Source: Microvirga flavescens (GTDB lineage Bacteria; Pseudomonadota; Alphaproteobacteria; Rhizobiales; Beijerinckiaceae). From it: a stretch of 64,000 bases of DNA. Each line of letters begins with the position of its first letter. Position 1 is the first letter of the stretch. The DNA lies in assembly GCF_003290125.1 (NCBI RefSeq), contig NZ_QMKH01000002.1:62001-126000 (forward strand), given 5' to 3'. Below are positions 50,917 to 63,317 of the stretch, piece by piece. Made by a program: the position numbers and the translations under genes. The notes under the pieces were generated by a model. The model saw only the letters and a list, made by a program, of their open reading frames with translations, was not told the DNA's origin and ran no database searches.

Positions 50917-51783
50917 TCAAGCGGCGCGAAACACGCCCGGCGTCACGCCCATGCGCGCCTTGAAGATGCGGTTGAGATGGCTCTGGTCGAAAAAGCCGCA
51001 GGCCGCCGCGACATCGACAGGCGTCTGGCCTTGCTCGAGAAGATGGGTTGCCTTGCGAAAGCGGCGGTCGAGCAAGTAGGCATGCGGCGCAAAGCCCGTT
51101 TCCCGCCGGAAGGCGCGGATGAAGTGACTGCGTGACAACCCGGCAAGGTCCGCAAGCCTGGCGAGATCGGTTTCCTCACCCAGATGAGCCTCGATGTAAT
51201 CGCGTGCGCGGGCAATGCCCTTCGGCTCCGCGCGCATGGGCGGCAGCCTGTCGAGATCGGCCCAGCGGGCGATGAGCTTTGCCAAAAAGCCGATGAGGCG
51301 CGTGTCCTGCTCTAGCTCAGAGGTCCAGCCACCACCTTGAGCAAGGCTCGCATGAAGGCCGACGAGAGCCTGCAATAAATCGGGATCGATCACGACCGAA
51401 TGGCGAAACCACGGCGGCGATGAGAGCGGACGCCCGGCGACATCCTCGGCGATTTCCCGCATCAGTTCGACCGAAGGGTAGAAGGTGCGGTACTCGAACC
51501 CGCCCTCATAAGGCTCACCGTCATGCACTTCGTCCGGGCAGACGATGGCGATGGAGCCCGCGCCGGCATAATGCTGCTCGCCCCGGTGAAAGAACGTCTC
51601 GCATCCCTCGAGGATGGCCGCAATCGCATAGGTCTCGTGAGTATGACGTGCATAAGCGTGACGACGGAAAGTCGCTCGCAGGCAATCGAAGCCGTGGTGA
51701 CGCGGCACCCGCCAGAAATGCGTGACATCGCCCGCCGAAACCAGTTCGGCATCCAGCGAGATCTGAGGCGTCATCATCGTCAT
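50917..51783 (-). CDS. AraC family transcriptional regulator
   Basis: The 288-aa protein has an N-terminal cupin-like sensing domain (AraC_binding, with H-T-H-E-T-Y-A and H-R-G-E-Q-H) and two C-terminal helix-turn-helices (L-A-D-L-A-G-L-S-R-S-H-F-I-R-A-F and V-A-A-A-C-G-F-F-D-Q-S-H-L-N-R-I-F-K). It lies upstream of the AzlCD exporter genes on the same strand and likely controls them. The ligand is unknown. Confidence 0.88.
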   Translation of the reverse strand: MTMMTPQISLDAELVSAGDVTHFWRVPRHHGFDCLRATFRRHAYARHTHETYAIAAILEGCETFFHRGEQHYAGAGSIAIVCPDEVHDGEPYEGGFEYRTFYPSVELMREIAEDVAGRPLSSPPWFRHSVVIDPDLLQALVGLHASLAQGGGWTSELEQDTRLIGFLAKLIARWADLDRLPPMRAEPKGIARARDYIEAHLGEETDLARLADLAGLSRSHFIRAFRRETGFAPHAYLLDRRFRKATHLLEQGQTPVDVAAACGFFDQSHLNRIFKARMGVTPGVFRAA

Positions 51784-51857
51784 ACGATAATTATGGCATG
51801 GTTCTCATGCACTGTCTTGGACGCAAGGACCCATGCGGGTTTCGCCACGCAAGGAGA

Positions 51858-54056
<2,199 letters not shown>

Positions 54057-54084
54057 TCACGTCCCGCCAGACCTTGACGTCTCT

Positions 54085-54187
54085 AGAGTCTGATAGTGTC
54101 TCCTTGAAACACGATCAGACTCTCGATTCTTTCTTGTCGCATGATCCGTGCGAACAACCGGTGTCCACTTGTTCTGATCATGCTCTA
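54085..54187. repeat. Palindromic intergenic repeat, full copy
   Basis: The first part is a 10-bp inverted repeat (AGAGTCTGAT at 54085-54094 and ATCAGACTCT at 54114-54123). The second part, 54135-54186, is a hairpin (GCATGATC...GATCATGC with GAACAA/TTGTTC inside) repeated at 63227-63278 with 49 of 52 identical bases. Elements of this type (GCATGATCC...ACCGG...GATCATGC) are common between genes in Hyphomicrobiales. Its edge overlaps the recN stop codon. Confidence 0.7.
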
Positions 54188-55855
54188 ACGCGCAGCCTCG
54201 AGCAGACGCGAAGCGGCGGCGCGGGCTTCCTCGGTGATCGTCGCGCCGGCGAGCATGCGGGCGATTTCCTCGCGGCGCGGGTCGTCCTTAAGCGGCACCA
54301 CGCGTGTCGCCACGCGCTCGGAACCGGAGACGCCTTCCTTGGCGATGAGGAAGTGGTTGAAGGCCTGCGCGGCCACCTGCGGCGCGTGGGTGACGGCCAT
54401 GACCTGCACACCCTGCGCCAGACGGGCAAGGCGCTGGCCGATGGCATCCGCCACCGCGCCGCCGACGCCGGTGTCGATTTCATCGAAGACGAGGGTCGGC
54501 GCGGAGCCCCGATCCGCGAGAACGACCTTGAGCGCCAGCATGAAGCGGGACAACTCGCCTCCCGAGGCCACCTTCATCAGCGGCCCGGGGCGTGTGCCGG
54601 GGTTGGTCTGCGCCCAGAACTCGACCCGGTCGAACCCACCCGGATCGCGGCTCGTTTCGTCGGTCTGGATATCTGTGATAAAGCGCGCGCGCTCCAGCTT
54701 CAGGGGCGGCAACTCGGCGAGAACCGCCCTGTCCAGCGCTTCCGCCGCCTTGCGCCGCCCTTTCGAGAGGGTGGAAGCCGCCTTCACATAGGCCTGCTCG
54801 GCTGCAGCCAGTGCCTTTTCGAGACCGGCCAGCTGCTCCTCGCCGGCGTCGATGGCCGCCACGTCCTCGGCAAAGCGCTTGCGCAGTGCGGCCAGCTCGT
54901 CCGCCGGGCTATCGAACTTGCGGGCGGCAGCGCGCAGCGAAAACAGTCGCTCCTCCGCCTGCTCCAGTTCGCGCGGATCGAACTCCGTGGCGCGGATCGC
55001 CTCTTCCAAGGCGGCTCTGGCCTCGTCGATGGCCAGAAGCGCGGCGTCGAGGGCCTTCACGCTGGGCTCCACCAGTTGCGGCGCCTGAGCGCTGCGGCGC
55101 TCCAGCTTGCGCACGGCGGCGGAAAGCACGGGGACGGGCGACGTCGCGCCGGCGACCGCATCGAACGCGTCGTTCAGCTCCTGCGCCACCTTTTCGGACT
55201 GCATCATCGCTGCCCGCCGCTCGGCAAGGGCTGCCTCTTCGCCGGGCTTGGGGTTGAGCTGCGCTAGCTCCTCCACCGCATGACGAAGGAAATCCGCCTC
55301 TCGGCGCGCCTTCTCGACCCGCTCGCGGTGCTCCTGCAAATGTGTCCGTGCCTCGCGCACCTGCCGTGCGGCGTCCGCAACCGCCCGCACCTCCGCGCCG
55401 AGATTGCCGAAAGCGTCGAGAATGGTCCGGTGCGTCACGGGATCGACCAGCGCCCGGTCGTCATGCTGCCCGTGGATTTCCACAAGGGTCGCGCCGATGG
55501 CCTTCAGCACCTGCACGCTGACCGGCTGATCGTTGACGAAGGCGCGGGTGCGCCCATCCGCCACCTGTACGCGGCGCAGGATCAGATCCCCATCGGTATC
55601 GATATCGGCTTCCGCGGCGATCCGGCGGGCCGGATGGTCTGGCGGGCAATCGAACACCGCCGTGACCTGGCCTTGCGCCTCTCCGTGCCGGACGAGGCTG
55701 CCGTCGCCACGGCCTCCCAGGGCCAGGGCGAAGGCATCGAGCAGAATGGATTTGCCGGCTCCGGTTTCACCCGTGAGGACGCTCAGGCCCTCATGAAAGT
55801 GAAGCTCGAGCTTGTCGATCAGGACAATGTCGCGAATCGCCAGCTGGATGAGCAT
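54185..55855 (-). CDS. recN: DNA repair protein RecN
   Basis: The 556-aa SMC-like protein has Walker A G-E-T-G-A-G-K-S (29-36), an alpha-helical coiled-coil middle (about 160-370), and a C-terminal ABC signature L-S-R-F-M-L-A-L-K with Walker B V-F-D-E-I-D-T-G-V-G-G. It acts in double-strand break repair. It follows bamD by 13 bp on the same strand. Confidence 0.96.
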   Translation of the reverse strand: MLIQLAIRDIVLIDKLELHFHEGLSVLTGETGAGKSILLDAFALALGGRGDGSLVRHGEAQGQVTAVFDCPPDHPARRIAAEADIDTDGDLILRRVQVADGRTRAFVNDQPVSVQVLKAIGATLVEIHGQHDDRALVDPVTHRTILDAFGNLGAEVRAVADAARQVREARTHLQEHRERVEKARREADFLRHAVEELAQLNPKPGEEAALAERRAAMMQSEKVAQELNDAFDAVAGATSPVPVLSAAVRKLERRSAQAPQLVEPSVKALDAALLAIDEARAALEEAIRATEFDPRELEQAEERLFSLRAAARKFDSPADELAALRKRFAEDVAAIDAGEEQLAGLEKALAAAEQAYVKAASTLSKGRRKAAEALDRAVLAELPPLKLERARFITDIQTDETSRDPGGFDRVEFWAQTNPGTRPGPLMKVASGGELSRFMLALKVVLADRGSAPTLVFDEIDTGVGGAVADAIGQRLARLAQGVQVMAVTHAPQVAAQAFNHFLIAKEGVSGSERVATRVVPLKDDPRREEIARMLAGATITEEARAAASRLLEAAR

Positions 55856-55868
55856 GGAGGCTTAAGGC

Positions 55869-56765
55869 CTAGCCTGCCCTCTGGCCGACCTGCGGCACGC
55901 CACGGAAGGCCTTCGAAATCCAGGATTCCGAATCCTCACGCGGTTCGACACCGCCCTTGGCGAGCAGGCTATAAGCGTCCTTGTACCACTGGCTGTCCGG
56001 GAAGTTGTGGCCGAGAACCGCGGCGGCGGTCTGCGCCTCGCCGACGATGCCCATGGACATGTAGGCTTCCGCAAGACGCTCCAGCGCCTCTTCCACATGG
56101 CGGGTGGTCTGATAGCGGGAAACCACGACGCGGAAGCGGTTGATCGCGCCGGGGTAATTGCGCTTCTGCAGGTAGAAGCGGCCAATCTCGACCTCTTTGC
56201 CCGCCAACTGGTCGCGGGCGACCTGGATCTTCTCCTTGGCGTCCTTGGCATATTCGGAGGTCGGATAGCGCTCCACGAGGTCCTGCAGCGTCCCGAGGGC
56301 GCGCTCGGAGGTCTCCTGATCGCGGGTGATGTCCGGGATCTGGTTATAGTAGGACATCGCCAGGATGTACTGGGCGTAAGCCGCGTCCGAGGTCGCCGGA
56401 TACTGCGTCAGGTACCGCTTGGCGGCAACGGCAGCATCGTCATAGAGCCCGCCTTCATAATTGGCGTAGGCCGTCATGATGAGCGCCTTGCGCGACCATT
56501 CCGATTGCGGGTGCTGCTTCTCGAGGTCGCCGAACTTCTTGGCGGCGCGCTCGTAATCCTTGTTCTGGATGCGGGCGAGACCGTCATTATAAAGCTGCTC
56601 GCCGGGAACGTCCGCCACAATCTCCGGCTTGTACGTCTCGCTCCGATCGAACGGATTGATCGAGGAGAGAGTGTCGCAGCCCGCGAGCGTGATACCGCAT
56701 GCGCCGATGAGCACCGCGCGGAACACGGCACTTTTCACGTCAAAATAAGCTTTCGCGAAAGACAT
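55869..56765 (-). CDS. bamD: Outer membrane assembly lipoprotein BamD
   Basis: The 298-aa protein has a signal peptide ending in a lipobox L-A-G-C (lipidated Cys at about 30) and TPR repeats (Y-N-D-G-L-A-R-I-Q-N-K-D-Y-E-R-A-A-K-K-F and similar). It is part of the BAM complex inserting beta-barrel proteins. It is consistently found between lpxC and recN in alphaproteobacteria. Confidence 0.95.
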   Translation of the reverse strand: MSFAKAYFDVKSAVFRAVLIGACGITLAGCDTLSSINPFDRSETYKPEIVADVPGEQLYNDGLARIQNKDYERAAKKFGDLEKQHPQSEWSRKALIMTAYANYEGGLYDDAAVAAKRYLTQYPATSDAAYAQYILAMSYYNQIPDITRDQETSERALGTLQDLVERYPTSEYAKDAKEKIQVARDQLAGKEVEIGRFYLQKRNYPGAINRFRVVVSRYQTTRHVEEALERLAEAYMSMGIVGEAQTAAAVLGHNFPDSQWYKDAYSLLAKGGVEPREDSESWISKAFRGVPQVGQRAG

Positions 56766-56953
56766 GCTTCGCGGTCCTCCGAAAAACCTGAGCCAATCGT
56801 TTCATGGCGCACTTACGGCTCTTTAACCCATGCCAGGCCAAAGCGCCAACCCTTCATGAGCGATTGTCTCAGCCAGCTGGTGACAACCCTCACGCGCCGC
56901 CGCCCCGTTAGGCGGCAAACATGGCAAAATAACAGTATTGAGGTGTATGCCGC

Positions 56954-57901
56954 TCAGTGGATTTCCTGAGCGAAGGCAGGAACCGCGATGTTGCTCGCGA
57001 TCTCGGCATAGCCGGTCTCGCGGCGCGGGGCGCCATCGACGATGGCGTAGTTCGCCCGGTTCGAGAACAGGGCTTCGAGCATCATGAAGTTGAGGCGGTG
57101 ACCGCCGCAATAGGACTTGTAAGTGCCGAGAAGCGGCAGGCCGCTGAGCGAAAGGTCGCCCACGGCGTCCAGGGTCTTGTGGCGCACGAACTCGTCCGCG
57201 TAGCGCAGGCCCTCGGGATTGATGACGCCGTCTTCACCAAGAGCGACGGTGTTCTCAAGGGATGCACCGAGGGCGAACCCGGCGCTCCAGAGCTTTTCGA
57301 CATCGCTCATGAAACCGAAGGTGCGGGCACGGGAAATCTCGCGGCGGAACACGCTCGGCGAAAGCTCGATCATCTTGCGTTGGCGGCCGATGATCGGGGT
57401 CGGGAAGTCGATTTCCACATCGAGCTTGAAGCTGCGATCATTCGGGTGGAGCTCCGCGAAGCCCTTGCCCATCGTCACGCGGACGGACTTGAGAACCTTG
57501 ATGTAGCGGCGGGCCGCGTTCTGCGTCACGAGGCCGACCTGATCGATGGCGTCGACGAACGGGGCGGAGCTGCCGTCGAGAATCGGAACCTCGGGGCCGT
57601 CGATCTCGACGAGGACGTTGTCTACACCCAGGCCAGAGAGAGCCGCCATGAGATGTTCGATGGTCGCCACCGCGCCGCTCTCGCGATCGCCGATGACGGT
57701 GCAGAGTTCGGTGGCCGTAACGGCCAGATGCTTGGCATCGATAACCCGGTCCAACCCGCCGGGAAGGCCGGTGCGAAGAAAAGCAATACCATGATTCACT
57801 TCCGCCGGATGCAGGGCGATCTTGACCTCACCCCCGGAATGAACGCCCACGCCGGAGAGTGTCACGGCCGCCCGAAGCGTGGTTTGCTGGCTTTGCTTCA
57901 T
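56954..57901 (-). CDS. lpxC: UDP-3-O-acyl-N-acetylglucosamine deacetylase
   Basis: The 315-aa zinc enzyme for the committed lipid A step has the H-L-M-A-A-L motif with the Zn His, S-R-A-R-T-F-G-F, and the second Zn site in H-K-T-L-D-A-V-G-D. The ATG at 57901 (M-K-Q-S-Q-Q-T-T) gives the family length; the longer frame includes a lysine-rich, unlikely stretch. It lies downstream of ftsZ but separated by a terminator, so it has its own promoter. Confidence 0.96.
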   Translation of the reverse strand: MKQSQQTTLRAAVTLSGVGVHSGGEVKIALHPAEVNHGIAFLRTGLPGGLDRVIDAKHLAVTATELCTVIGDRESGAVATIEHLMAALSGLGVDNVLVEIDGPEVPILDGSSAPFVDAIDQVGLVTQNAARRYIKVLKSVRVTMGKGFAELHPNDRSFKLDVEIDFPTPIIGRQRKMIELSPSVFRREISRARTFGFMSDVEKLWSAGFALGASLENTVALGEDGVINPEGLRYADEFVRHKTLDAVGDLSLSGLPLLGTYKSYCGGHRLNFMMLEALFSNRANYAIVDGAPRRETGYAEIASNIAVPAFAQEIH

Positions 57902-58108
57902 CTTCTTTTTGACCTTGTCCCGCCTCACGCTGCCAAAGGCTGCAGGAGGATCAGGTTTCTTGGATCGGGAATCGCGACAACCGCGCTGCCCTCTCCTTAA
58001 CTGGCGGCACATTAGTCCCGCGCCAGTATCAGGCCAAATCACGCTTTCTTACGATCTGTAACAAAATGAAATATTCGTAAACAATTGATATATCTATGCT
58101 TCTCAAAC

Positions 58109-58145
58109 GCAAAATCCCCGGCTCTCGCGAGCCGGGGATTTTTGG
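58109..58145. terminator. Terminator downstream of ftsZ
   Basis: AAAATCCCCGGCTC, loop TCGC, GAGCCGGGGATTTTT, a long symmetric stem 20 nt past the ftsZ stop. It separates ftsZ from lpxC transcription. Confidence 0.9.
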
Positions 58146-58163
58146 TTCAGAGAATCAGCAGCC

Positions 58164-59897
58164 TTAGTTCGCCTGGCGGCGGAGGAAGGCCGGAATCTCG
58201 AGTTGGTCGTCCTCGCTGGCCCGGGGAGCCATGCGGGGCTGGGCATCGAGATTGCCCTGCGCCGAGCGATACCCTTGCGGAACCGGACGCTTGGCATATT
58301 CCGCATGAACCGGCGAGGGAGCACGGGGCGCCTCGGGTTGACGCGGCATGGTCGGTTCGACCTGCGCGTGGTGCGCTTCTTCCTTGCGGCCGAAACCAGC
58401 CGTCGCGAGGCGCTGCAGGAGCGACGGGCGGCGGGTGTCGTGAGCGGGTTCCTCGCCGCGGCTGGCGCGGAGCTGGTTCTGCGCCGGCATCGGGAGTTCA
58501 TCGATCCGCGGCATGCGGGTCGGGCGCAGGGCGCGCTCGGGCTGCGGCGGAATGAACGAGTCCTGAACCAGATCTTCTTCGAAGACCGGCTCCTGCATGA
58601 CGGGGGCCTCGTAGGCCACCGCCTGCTTCGGCTGAGCCGGGGTCAGTACGATATCGTCACGAACGACCGGCTGCGGCGCGAATTCCATGCGGGGCATTTC
58701 GAACTGCGGAGCAGGCGCGGGCTGAGCGGGAACCCCCATTTGAACCGGCGCCGGTTCGACAACCGGAGCGGGCTGAGGCGCGGCGGCCTTCACTGGTTCG
58801 ATGGGGGCGGCGCGAAAGGTGGGGACGGCTTGCGTGTGCACAGCGCGGGCGCGAGCCTCGGCGCGCAGGCGCTCGGCGACTTCCGCGATGCGCTGCTCGG
58901 TGGAGGACAGATCGGGGCTTTGGCTGATCATCGCCTGATCGATACCGGTCGCCACCACCGACACGCGGATGATACCTTCCAGGCTCTCGTCGAAGGTCGC
59001 GCCGAGTATAATGTTGGCGTCCTGGTCCACTTCCTCGCGGATGCGGGTCGCGGCTTCGTCGAGTTCGTAGAGGGTGAGGTCGTTGCCGCCGGTGATCGAG
59101 ATCAGGAGGCCGCGTGCGCCCTTCATCGACACGTCGTCGAGGAGCGGGTTCGCGATAGCGGCTTCCGCCGCGCGGATCGCACGGCTCTCGCCGGAAGCCT
59201 CGCCCGTGCCCATCATCGCCTTGCCCATGCCGCGCATGACGGAGCGCACATCGGCGAAGTCGAGGTTGATGAGGCCTTCCTTGACCATCAGGTCTGTGAT
59301 GCAGGCGACGCCCGAATAGAGCACCTGGTCCGCCATCGCGAAGGCGTCGGCGAAGGTCGTCTTTTCCGTGGCGACGCGGAAGAGGTTCTGGTTCGGGATG
59401 ACGATGAGCGTATCGACCGACTGCTGAAGCTCGGTGATGCCAGCCTCGGCCAGACGCATGCGGCGCACGCCTTCGAACTGGAAGGGCTTCGTGACGACGC
59501 CGACGGTCAGGATACCGAGTTCGCGGGCGGCGCGGGCCACCACGGGAGCAGCGCCGGTGCCGGTGCCGCCGCCCATGCCGGCGGTGATGAACACCATGTG
59601 CGAACCGGAGAGCTGATCGCGAATCTCGTCGATCACTTCTTCAGCGGCGGCGCGGCCGACTTCCGGCTGCGAACCGGCGCCAAGACCTTCAGTGACCTGA
59701 AGGCCCATCTGAATGACGCGCTGGGCCTTGGAGGAGGCCAGAGCCTGCGCATCGGTATTCGACACGACGAACTCGACACCTTCCAGACCGGATTCGATCA
59801 TGTTGTTCACGGCATTTCCGCCGGCGCCGCCGACGCCGAAAACCGTGATGTGCGGCTTGAGTTCCCGGATATCCGGAGCTTGCAGATTGATTGCCAT
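58164..59897 (-). CDS. ftsZ: Cell division GTPase FtsZ
   Basis: The 577-aa protein has GTPase motifs G-V-G-G-A-G-G-N-A near 21-29, G-G-G-T-G-T-G at 109-115 and the T7-loop N-L-D-F-A-D. A long disordered Pro/Glu/Ala-rich linker (about 330-560), longer than in E. coli but usual in alphaproteobacteria, leads to a C-terminal peptide [12 protein letters not shown] that binds FtsA and other partners. It polymerises into the Z ring. Confidence 0.98.
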   Translation of the reverse strand: MAINLQAPDIRELKPHITVFGVGGAGGNAVNNMIESGLEGVEFVVSNTDAQALASSKAQRVIQMGLQVTEGLGAGSQPEVGRAAAEEVIDEIRDQLSGSHMVFITAGMGGGTGTGAAPVVARAARELGILTVGVVTKPFQFEGVRRMRLAEAGITELQQSVDTLIVIPNQNLFRVATEKTTFADAFAMADQVLYSGVACITDLMVKEGLINLDFADVRSVMRGMGKAMMGTGEASGESRAIRAAEAAIANPLLDDVSMKGARGLLISITGGNDLTLYELDEAATRIREEVDQDANIILGATFDESLEGIIRVSVVATGIDQAMISQSPDLSSTEQRIAEVAERLRAEARARAVHTQAVPTFRAAPIEPVKAAAPQPAPVVEPAPVQMGVPAQPAPAPQFEMPRMEFAPQPVVRDDIVLTPAQPKQAVAYEAPVMQEPVFEEDLVQDSFIPPQPERALRPTRMPRIDELPMPAQNQLRASRGEEPAHDTRRPSLLQRLATAGFGRKEEAHHAQVEPTMPRQPEAPRAPSPVHAEYAKRPVPQGYRSAQGNLDAQPRMAPRASEDDQLEIPAFLRRQAN

Positions 59898-60001
59898 GAC
59901 CTGTTGCCTCTTTTGGCCTTTGTACCGAAAGCGTTTGGCCGACGCCTACAATGGTTGACTTGAACTCATGACGACAGCCGCCGCGCTGCCGTTTTACTCA
60001 T

Positions 60002-61324
60002 TTAAAAACTGTCGCGAATCCAACGGCCTACGCGAGACATATAGCCGTCGGTTCCCGTACCTTGGAAGAAGCCGCTGGATTGCGGCTCGAAATATTCGAT
60101 ATGCGCCACCTGCGGATAGACAAGAAGGCCGACCACGGCCGAGAAGGCGGGACCCTTCGCGGCTTCGGGCAGCCCCTTGATGCCGAGCGGACGCCCGACA
60201 CGAACCTGACCTTGCAGAATGCGCCGTGCCGTCTCCGGCAGACCGACAAGCTGGCTTGCGCCGCCTGTCAGCACCACGCGCCTTCCGGCTTGCGCCGCAA
60301 AGCCTGCATTCTTCAACCTGTCGCGAGCTAATTCGAGGATTTCCTCGACGCGCGGCTTGATGATCCGCACGAGATGCGACTTCGGCATATGGTTGGGAAC
60401 ATCGCGCTCATCTTCGTCAACCTGCGGAACCGCGATCATGTCGCGATCGTCCGCGCTCGAGGAGATGGCCGACCCGTAAAGCGTCTTGAGTCGCTCAGCC
60501 GCGGAAACGCGCGTAGTGAGCCCGCGCGCGATATCCATCGTGACATGATGGCCGCCGACGGCGATGGCATCGGAATGAACGAGATGGCCGTTGGCGAAAA
60601 CGCCGACGCTGGTCGTGCCGCCACCCATATCGATGACGGCGCAGCCCATCTCTGCCTCGTCATCGACAAGAACCGAAAGGCCTGAAGCGTAAGGCGTGGC
60701 AATCACGGCCTCGACGCCCAGATGACAACGCTCGACGGCGAGCATCAGGTTGCGGGCTGCCGCCGCCTCGGACGTAAGAACGTGGAGATCGACGCCAAGC
60801 TTTTCGCCGATCATCCCGGCGGGATCGACGATGTGGTGCTGCCTGTCGAGGGAGAAGCCCGTCGGCAAAGCGTGCAGAACCGCCCTGCCCCGGCGCATGT
60901 CGTGGCTCGATGCAGCATCGAGCACACGGTGAACGTCGTTCGTGCTCACGGCGCCGCGCACAGGCACATGCGCCTCGAAATGTTCGGAGCCGAGACGTCC
61001 GCCGGTGAGGTTGACGATGACCGACTGAATTTCGACTTTCGCCATCCGCTCGGCGGCGTGGACAGCTTGACGGATCGCGCCTTCAGCCGCTTCGAGATCG
61101 ACGACGACACCGCCCTTCAGACCGGCGGAGCGTTGATGGCCGATGCCGAGGATGCGGGCGACATGGGTGCGGCCGCGCATTGCCTCCGCCTCGTGAGCGG
61201 GCAGCAATTCCGCGACGATGCAGACGACCTTGCTCGTGCCGATATCGAGCACGGACATGATCGCGCTCTTGCGCGCGGCGAGCGGCTTCATGCGCGGGGT
61301 CAGACCATGATTCGAGCGATTCAT
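60002..61324 (-). CDS. ftsA: Cell division protein FtsA
   Basis: The 440-aa actin-like ATPase has V-L-D-I-G-T-S-K-V near residue 26, I-D-M-G-G-G-T-T-S near 220, V-V-L-T-G-G-A-S near 350, and a C-terminal amphipathic stretch ending V-G-R-W-I-R-D-S-F for membrane binding. It tethers FtsZ to the membrane. Its start overlaps the end of ftsQ by 4 bp. Confidence 0.96.
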   Translation of the reverse strand: MNRSNHGLTPRMKPLAARKSAIMSVLDIGTSKVVCIVAELLPAHEAEAMRGRTHVARILGIGHQRSAGLKGGVVVDLEAAEGAIRQAVHAAERMAKVEIQSVIVNLTGGRLGSEHFEAHVPVRGAVSTNDVHRVLDAASSHDMRRGRAVLHALPTGFSLDRQHHIVDPAGMIGEKLGVDLHVLTSEAAAARNLMLAVERCHLGVEAVIATPYASGLSVLVDDEAEMGCAVIDMGGGTTSVGVFANGHLVHSDAIAVGGHHVTMDIARGLTTRVSAAERLKTLYGSAISSSADDRDMIAVPQVDEDERDVPNHMPKSHLVRIIKPRVEEILELARDRLKNAGFAAQAGRRVVLTGGASQLVGLPETARRILQGQVRVGRPLGIKGLPEAAKGPAFSAVVGLLVYPQVAHIEYFEPQSSGFFQGTGTDGYMSRVGRWIRDSF

Positions 61325-62271
61325 GTATCGACTCCCTTCCCGCGCATCAGTTTTTTCTTCATGGATTCGGCCCGGGCTGAAGCGGCCTCTTCCGTCAGAC
61401 GCACAACCACCCGGTCGGGCATCCGCAGATCGATGGCCAACACGTCCTTTTCGAGAATTTTCTGTTCGCGATCGAGCTTCACAAGCCGCGCGACGGCTTC
61501 CATCGCGCCCGTCTCGGGCAGGCGCACATCGAGGCCGTTATCCATCTTGAGGGTCCAGCGGCGGCCGGAAACCAGCGTGCCCGCGCGGATGCGCCCCCTG
61601 ATAGGCCCGGCAGCCTCCAGAATCGCGAGATATTCCTTCGTGCGCGTATTCGCCATCTCGCCGACGACGAGGGGCAGATTGGCGAAGCGTGCGTCCTGCA
61701 TCAGGTCGATCACCGTTCCGTCGGTAGAGGTGATGAACAATTCGCCGTTGAGCTGCCAGATCGCGAAAGGCTCGCGCTCGGTGAGCGTGATCGCCAGTTC
61801 GTTCGGATAAAGCTTGCGGACGGAAGCCGACTTGATGAGCGGCACATGTTCGAGACGCTCGCGCACGTCGTTCACGTTGAGAAAGGCGAGCGACTTTTTG
61901 CCGTTGAGCCCAGCCGCCGCCAGAACCTCGTTTTCGCGGATCTGCGAAATGCCGGAGATCGTCACCGTCTCGAGGTCGAGGCCGACCATGCGACCGATGG
62001 CGTGGTGAGGTTCGCCATATTTGGCGATGAAATCGTCCATATGGCCGCCCTGCCAAAGCCCGACGAAGGCGACGGCGGCGAAGAAGCCGAGCGTCAGGCT
62101 TGTGCCGAGGAAGCGGGGCAGTTTTTTCGCGAGCGGCGTAGAGACCGAGGAGCGCCGCCCGCCGCGCGAGGGGCGGGAGGGACCGGAACGGTCGAACCGC
62201 GAGGGGTGATTCGGATAGTCATCGAAGGACGATACGCGCGCAACAGCGACCCCGGCCGAGTAGGCCGTCAT
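61321..62271 (-). CDS. ftsQ: Cell division protein FtsQ
   Basis: A 316-aa bitopic protein: a basic cytoplasmic tail (R-S-G-P-S-R-P-S-R-G-G-R-R-S), one membrane helix (about 65-85), a POTRA domain (I-S-G-I-S-Q-I-R-E-N-E-V) and a FtsQ domain (E-R-E-P-F-A-I-W-Q). ATG 62271 overlaps the ddl stop (ATGA) and is preferred over 62301. It recruits FtsB/FtsL to the divisome. Confidence 0.93.
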   Translation of the reverse strand: MTAYSAGVAVARVSSFDDYPNHPSRFDRSGPSRPSRGGRRSSVSTPLAKKLPRFLGTSLTLGFFAAVAFVGLWQGGHMDDFIAKYGEPHHAIGRMVGLDLETVTISGISQIRENEVLAAAGLNGKKSLAFLNVNDVRERLEHVPLIKSASVRKLYPNELAITLTEREPFAIWQLNGELFITSTDGTVIDLMQDARFANLPLVVGEMANTRTKEYLAILEAAGPIRGRIRAGTLVSGRRWTLKMDNGLDVRLPETGAMEAVARLVKLDREQKILEKDVLAIDLRMPDRVVVRLTEEAASARAESMKKKLMRGKGVDT

Positions 62272-63191
62272 CGGTTGCAGGTAGCGTCCTCCACCATCCA
62301 TTTTACAAGCTCACCAAACGTATAGCCCGCATGGGCTGCCAATTCCGGCACCAAGCTCGTCTCGGTCATTCCGGGCTGGGTGTTAACCTCCAGAACGACC
62401 AAGTCTCCCGTACCGCCGGGCGTATCGTCATACCGAAGATCGGCACGACTGATTCCCCGACAGCCGAGCGCTTGATGCGCTGTTAACGCCAACTCTTGGA
62501 CCTTTTGGTAAATATTCGGTTTAATTTCTGCCGGGAGGACGTGAATGGAGCCGCCCTTCACATACTTTGCGTCGTAATCGTAGAACACGCCCGTCGCAGG
62601 GCGGATGTCGATGACCCCGAGGGCCTTGTCGCCCATCACGGCGCAGGTCAGTTCTCGACCAGAAACATATGATTCTACAATAACTTGCTCACCAAACGTC
62701 CAATCCTCGCGCGTCAATTCCTGAGGCGGATGGCTGCGATCCTCCCGCACAATGATGACGCCGTAGGACGAGCCTTCATTCACAGGTTTGATGACGTAAG
62801 GCGCGGGCAGCACATGCTGCTTCGCCGCCTCGAGGCGATTAATGACCACCCCGCGCGGAACCGGCACACCCGCCGCCTGCATGACGATTTTCGCCTTGTC
62901 CTTCTGCATGGCGAGGGCCGAGGCGAGGACGCCGGAATGTGTGTAGGGAATGCGCAGGAGTTCGAGGAGGCCCTGAATCGTGCCATCCTCCCCCACCCGC
63001 CCGTGCAGGGCGTTGAAAACCACATCCGGCGCGACGGCGTTGAGAACGACGGAAATGTCGGGCTGCACATCGATGGGGGTGACGCGATAGCCCTGCTCTT
63101 CCAGGGCCTTGGCGCAGGCAGCGCCCGAAGCAAGGCTGACGTTCCGCTCCGCAGACCAACCGCCCATCAGGACAGCGACGTGTTTCGTCAT
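62268..63191 (-). CDS. ddl: D-alanine--D-alanine ligase
   Basis: The 307-aa ATP-grasp enzyme has M-G-G-W-S-A-E-R-N-V-S-L near the start, H-G-R-V-G-E-D-G-T-I-Q-G, P-Y-V-I-K-P-V-N-E-G-S-S-Y-G-V and E-V-N-T-Q-P-G-M-T. It makes the D-Ala-D-Ala dipeptide for peptidoglycan. It lies between murB and ftsQ, the usual place in this lineage. Confidence 0.96.
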   Translation of the reverse strand: MTKHVAVLMGGWSAERNVSLASGAACAKALEEQGYRVTPIDVQPDISVVLNAVAPDVVFNALHGRVGEDGTIQGLLELLRIPYTHSGVLASALAMQKDKAKIVMQAAGVPVPRGVVINRLEAAKQHVLPAPYVIKPVNEGSSYGVIIVREDRSHPPQELTREDWTFGEQVIVESYVSGRELTCAVMGDKALGVIDIRPATGVFYDYDAKYVKGGSIHVLPAEIKPNIYQKVQELALTAHQALGCRGISRADLRYDDTPGGTGDLVVLEVNTQPGMTETSLVPELAAHAGYTFGELVKWMVEDATCNR

Positions 63192-63226
63192 GATCGACTC
63201 CTACCGTTCGAGGCGGCGCACCTGAC

Positions 63227-63278
63227 TGTCGCATGATCCGGGCGAACAACCGGTGCCCGCTTGTTCTGATCATGCTCT
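63227..63278. repeat. Palindromic intergenic repeat, partial copy
   Basis: This is a second copy of the 52-bp hairpin element at 54135-54186 (three mismatches). It lacks the first inverted-repeat part. It sits between murB and ddl, so a murB-ddl transcript would contain the hairpin. Confidence 0.7.
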
Positions 63279-63317
63279 CGCGCATCAGCCTTGCCGCCGA
63301 TCATAGGCGCGAGCGCC

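Noticed and set aside
58203..59963. 586-aa plus-strand frame opposite ftsZ
   Set aside because: Antisense shadow; H/R/G-rich with no domain.
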